From: Flavobacteriales bacterium | GTDB lineage: Bacteria > Bacteroidota > Bacteroidia > Flavobacteriales > BACL11 | Reading direction: 5' to 3' | Length of the DNA: 35,387 nucleotides | Assembly: GCA_014381465.1 (NCBI GenBank) | Contig: JACNLP010000026.1 | Coordinates: forward strand, 1 to 35,387 | Shown: positions 33,783 through 35,387 of the stretch, one piece after another | Layout: every line of letters begins with the position of its first letter | Numbering within the stretch: position 1 is the stretch's first letter | Made by a program: the position numbers and the translations under genes | Notes under the pieces: model-generated | Databases searched by the model: none | Seen by the model: only the letters and a program-made list of their open reading frames with translations | Told to the model about the DNA's origin: nothing

Positions 33783-33816
33783 AAAAAAAAGAGCCACTTA
33801 TAAGTAGCTCTTTTTT
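33783..33816. terminator. Bidirectional terminator between the kinase gene and hppA
   Basis: GAGC-C-ACTTA (33791-33800) pairs with TAAGT-A-GCTC (33801-33810) with one internal mismatch and is flanked by eight A on the left and six T on the right. It therefore works as a Rho-independent terminator on both strands and serves the convergent kinase and hppA genes. Confidence 0.9.
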
Positions 33817-33837
33817 ATTTTACGCTATAAATTAGAT

Positions 33838-35387
33838 TTACTGTTTGCCTTTTACTTGAAAGGTAATATATTCGTCTTTTGTTGATATTGTTGATGGTCT
33901 CTTAATTACAATTGCAGCATCAAAAGATGTTTGCTCTGTAATAATTCCTACATTATAATATAGTGTTGCAACAAAATCATTATTATTCATTTTCAACAAA
34001 CCCTCTATTTGTTGTCTATAGTTTTCCATTTCTGAATTTTCAGAATATTCTTCAGTAGCATTAAATACAACAGTCTCATCTCCTAAGAACTTTGTCATTT
34101 CTTCACATAATCTTGAATTATCAGAATTACAAGCAATGTCATCTGACAGAGTTATACGCATAATACTAATTGCCTCTGTCTGACTATCTGTGTTAAAAAG
34201 AAAGTCTTCAGATTTTGATGTAAAATGCGGCATGTCAATTACAGTGTTATTTGCAACTTGTCGGCTTTCAACTAGTTGATTTGTATCCGTTGAAGAACTT
34301 GCAACATCCATTGCAATAGACGGAGCAATAACCAAAGCCACTACTGACATTAATTTCAATAATATATTTAATGAAGGACCTGAAGTATCTTTGAAAGGAT
34401 CGCCAACAGTATCACCAACTACAGCAGCTTTATGTGCCTCTGTTCCTTTTCTTCCATCTTCCTCAATCATTTTTTTAGCATTGTCCCAAGCACCACCAGC
34501 ATTGGATTGGAAAATTGCCATCAAAACACCTGTTGTAGTAACACCTGCTAATAATCCTCCTAACATTTCTGCTCCTCCAAAAAATCCAATAAGCACAGGA
34601 ACAACAATAGCCAATAATCCAGGCAACACCATTTCTTTAATAGATGCTTTTGTTGAAATATCTACACATTTATCGTATTCTGCAACTCCATCAGCAGCAT
34701 CAAAAATTGCTCTATCTTCTTTAGATGCTTTGGTCATATCCGAATCGTATTTACGCATTACTTCTAGTGCAGCTTTCAACTGAGGAATATCTCTAAATTG
34801 TCTTCTCACTTCTTCAATCATTGCCATTGCAGCTCTACCCACAGCATTCATTGAAAGTGCCGAGAATACAAATGGAAGCATACCTCCAATTAATAAACCT
34901 GCCATAATATCTGGTCGAGAAACATCAATTGCAGTAACACCTGCCGTTTTCATAAATGCAGCAAATAATGCCAATGCCGTAAGTGCCGCAGAAGCAATAG
35001 CAAATCCTTTACCAATTGCTGCAGTTGTGTTTCCAACAGCATCTAATTTATCAGTTCTTTCTCTTACTTCTGAAGGAAGTTCAGCCATTTCAGCAATACC
35101 TCCAGCATTATCAGAAATTGGTCCGTAAGCATCAACTGCTAATTGAATTCCTGTATTTGCAAGCATCCCTACAGCAGCAATTGCAATACCGTAAAGTCCT
35201 GCAAAACCATGAGAAACTATAATAGCAGCAGCAATTAAAATAATTGGCAAAGCAGTGGACATCATACCCACACCTAAACCAGCAATAATAGTAGTTGCAG
35301 CACCAGTTTCTGATTGCTCAATAATGGAGTTTACAGGTTTGTATCCTGTTCCTGTATAGTATTCTGTTACTTTTCCTACAGCTAAAC
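33838..35387 (-). CDS. hppA: Membrane-bound ion-translocating pyrophosphatase HppA, 5' end outside the window, with C-terminal extension
   Basis: HppA couples pyrophosphate hydrolysis to H+ or Na+ pumping across the inner membrane. The reading frame stays open to the window edge; the about 515 visible residues cover roughly the last two thirds. Seen are the [11 protein letters not shown] segment just inside the edge, [29 protein letters not shown], and the final catalytic loop with [20 protein letters not shown]. Ala in GNTTAA (rather than Lys) marks the K+-dependent subfamily; the residues that separate Na+ from H+ pumps lie outside. After the last usual helix ([18 protein letters not shown]) the protein continues for about 155 polar residues (DNA 33838-34311), a tail absent from standard members. 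A GTG at 35271 is internal, not the start. Confidence 0.95.
   Translation of the reverse strand, partial: LAVGKVTEYYTGTGYKPVNSIIEQSETGAATTIIAGLGVGMMSTALPIILIAAAIIVSHGFAGLYGIAIAAVGMLANTGIQLAVDAYGPISDNAGGIAEMAELPSEVRERTDKLDAVGNTTAAIGKGFAIASAALTALALFAAFMKTAGVTAIDVSRPDIMAGLLIGGMLPFVFSALSMNAVGRAAMAMIEEVRRQFRDIPQLKAALEVMRKYDSDMTKASKEDRAIFDAADGVAEYDKCVDISTKASIKEMVLPGLLAIVVPVLIGFFGGAEMLGGLLAGVTTTGVLMAIFQSNAGGAWDNAKKMIEEDGRKGTEAHKAAVVGDTVGDPFKDTSGPSLNILLKLMSVVALVIAPSIAMDVASSSTDTNQLVESRQVANNTVIDMPHFTSKSEDFLFNTDSQTEAISIMRITLSDDIACNSDNSRLCEEMTKFLGDETVVFNATEEYSENSEMENYRQQIEGLLKMNNNDFVATLYYNVGIITEQTSFDAAIVIKRPSTISTKDEYITFQVKGKQ

Noticed and set aside
34391-34783. Plus-strand ORF of 130 codons opposite hppA
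   Set aside because: Antisense to the conserved catalytic region of hppA with a Pro/Ser/Thr-rich translation; a shadow frame.

Overview
The window is AT-rich chromosomal DNA from a member of the Bacteroidota, most likely a marine or freshwater Flavobacteriales-type organism. The evidence is two secreted proteins built from SprB repeats that carry type IX secretion (T9SS) C-terminal sorting domains, promoters of the Bacteroidota -7 type (TAnnTTTG), leaders largely without Shine-Dalgarno sequences, and protein variants typical of the phylum (GH3-family protein, DUF2797, futalosine-pathway enzymes). No tRNA, rRNA, CRISPR array, phage or transposase gene was seen.

Positions 1-12740 form a nitrate-respiration island, all on the minus strand. 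A membrane-anchored diheme cytochrome c leads narG-narH-narJ-narI and the run ends in a clear terminator. A second unit holds two different NarK transporters and ends in another terminator. A third, short unit couples a hemerythrin-like protein to moaA (molybdenum cofactor). Perfect inverted repeats of the CRP/FNR type (TGA-N6-TCA) lie in front of the cytochrome-nar unit and the narK unit. A weaker one lies at class-II spacing in front of a divergent, unrecognised 151-residue gene at 12741. This suggests one regulator controls all three.

Positions 13197-13745 are a gene-free patch of 7-bp tandem repeats and GC-rich palindromic repeats. An inverted copy of part of it lies at 27150-27410. Between them are a MoeB/ThiF-rhodanese gene with its own promoter and a tightly packed four-gene catabolic unit (14859-19124). 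That unit encodes a radical-SAM amino-acid 2,3-aminomutase of the KamA family, both subunits of a 3-oxoadipate-type CoA-transferase, and a class III aminotransferase. Read in order they could convert an alpha-amino acid to a beta-amino acid, then a 3-oxo acid, then a 3-oxoacyl-CoA. The aminomutase lacks both aspartates that read the lysine side chain in true lysine 2,3-aminomutase, so its substrate is open. This is the best candidate here for an undescribed pathway.

Positions 19331-27054 encode the two large SprB-repeat proteins, two bases apart: one with a type-B (gliding-motility-associated) C-terminus, the other a reprolysin-like metalloprotease with a type-A sorting signal.

The rest is housekeeping: mqnB-mqnD (futalosine route to menaquinone, the likely quinol pool for NarI), sppA, a DUF2797 gene, a GH3-family gene, a deoxynucleoside kinase and the 3' part of a membrane pyrophosphatase gene (hppA) that runs off the right edge.
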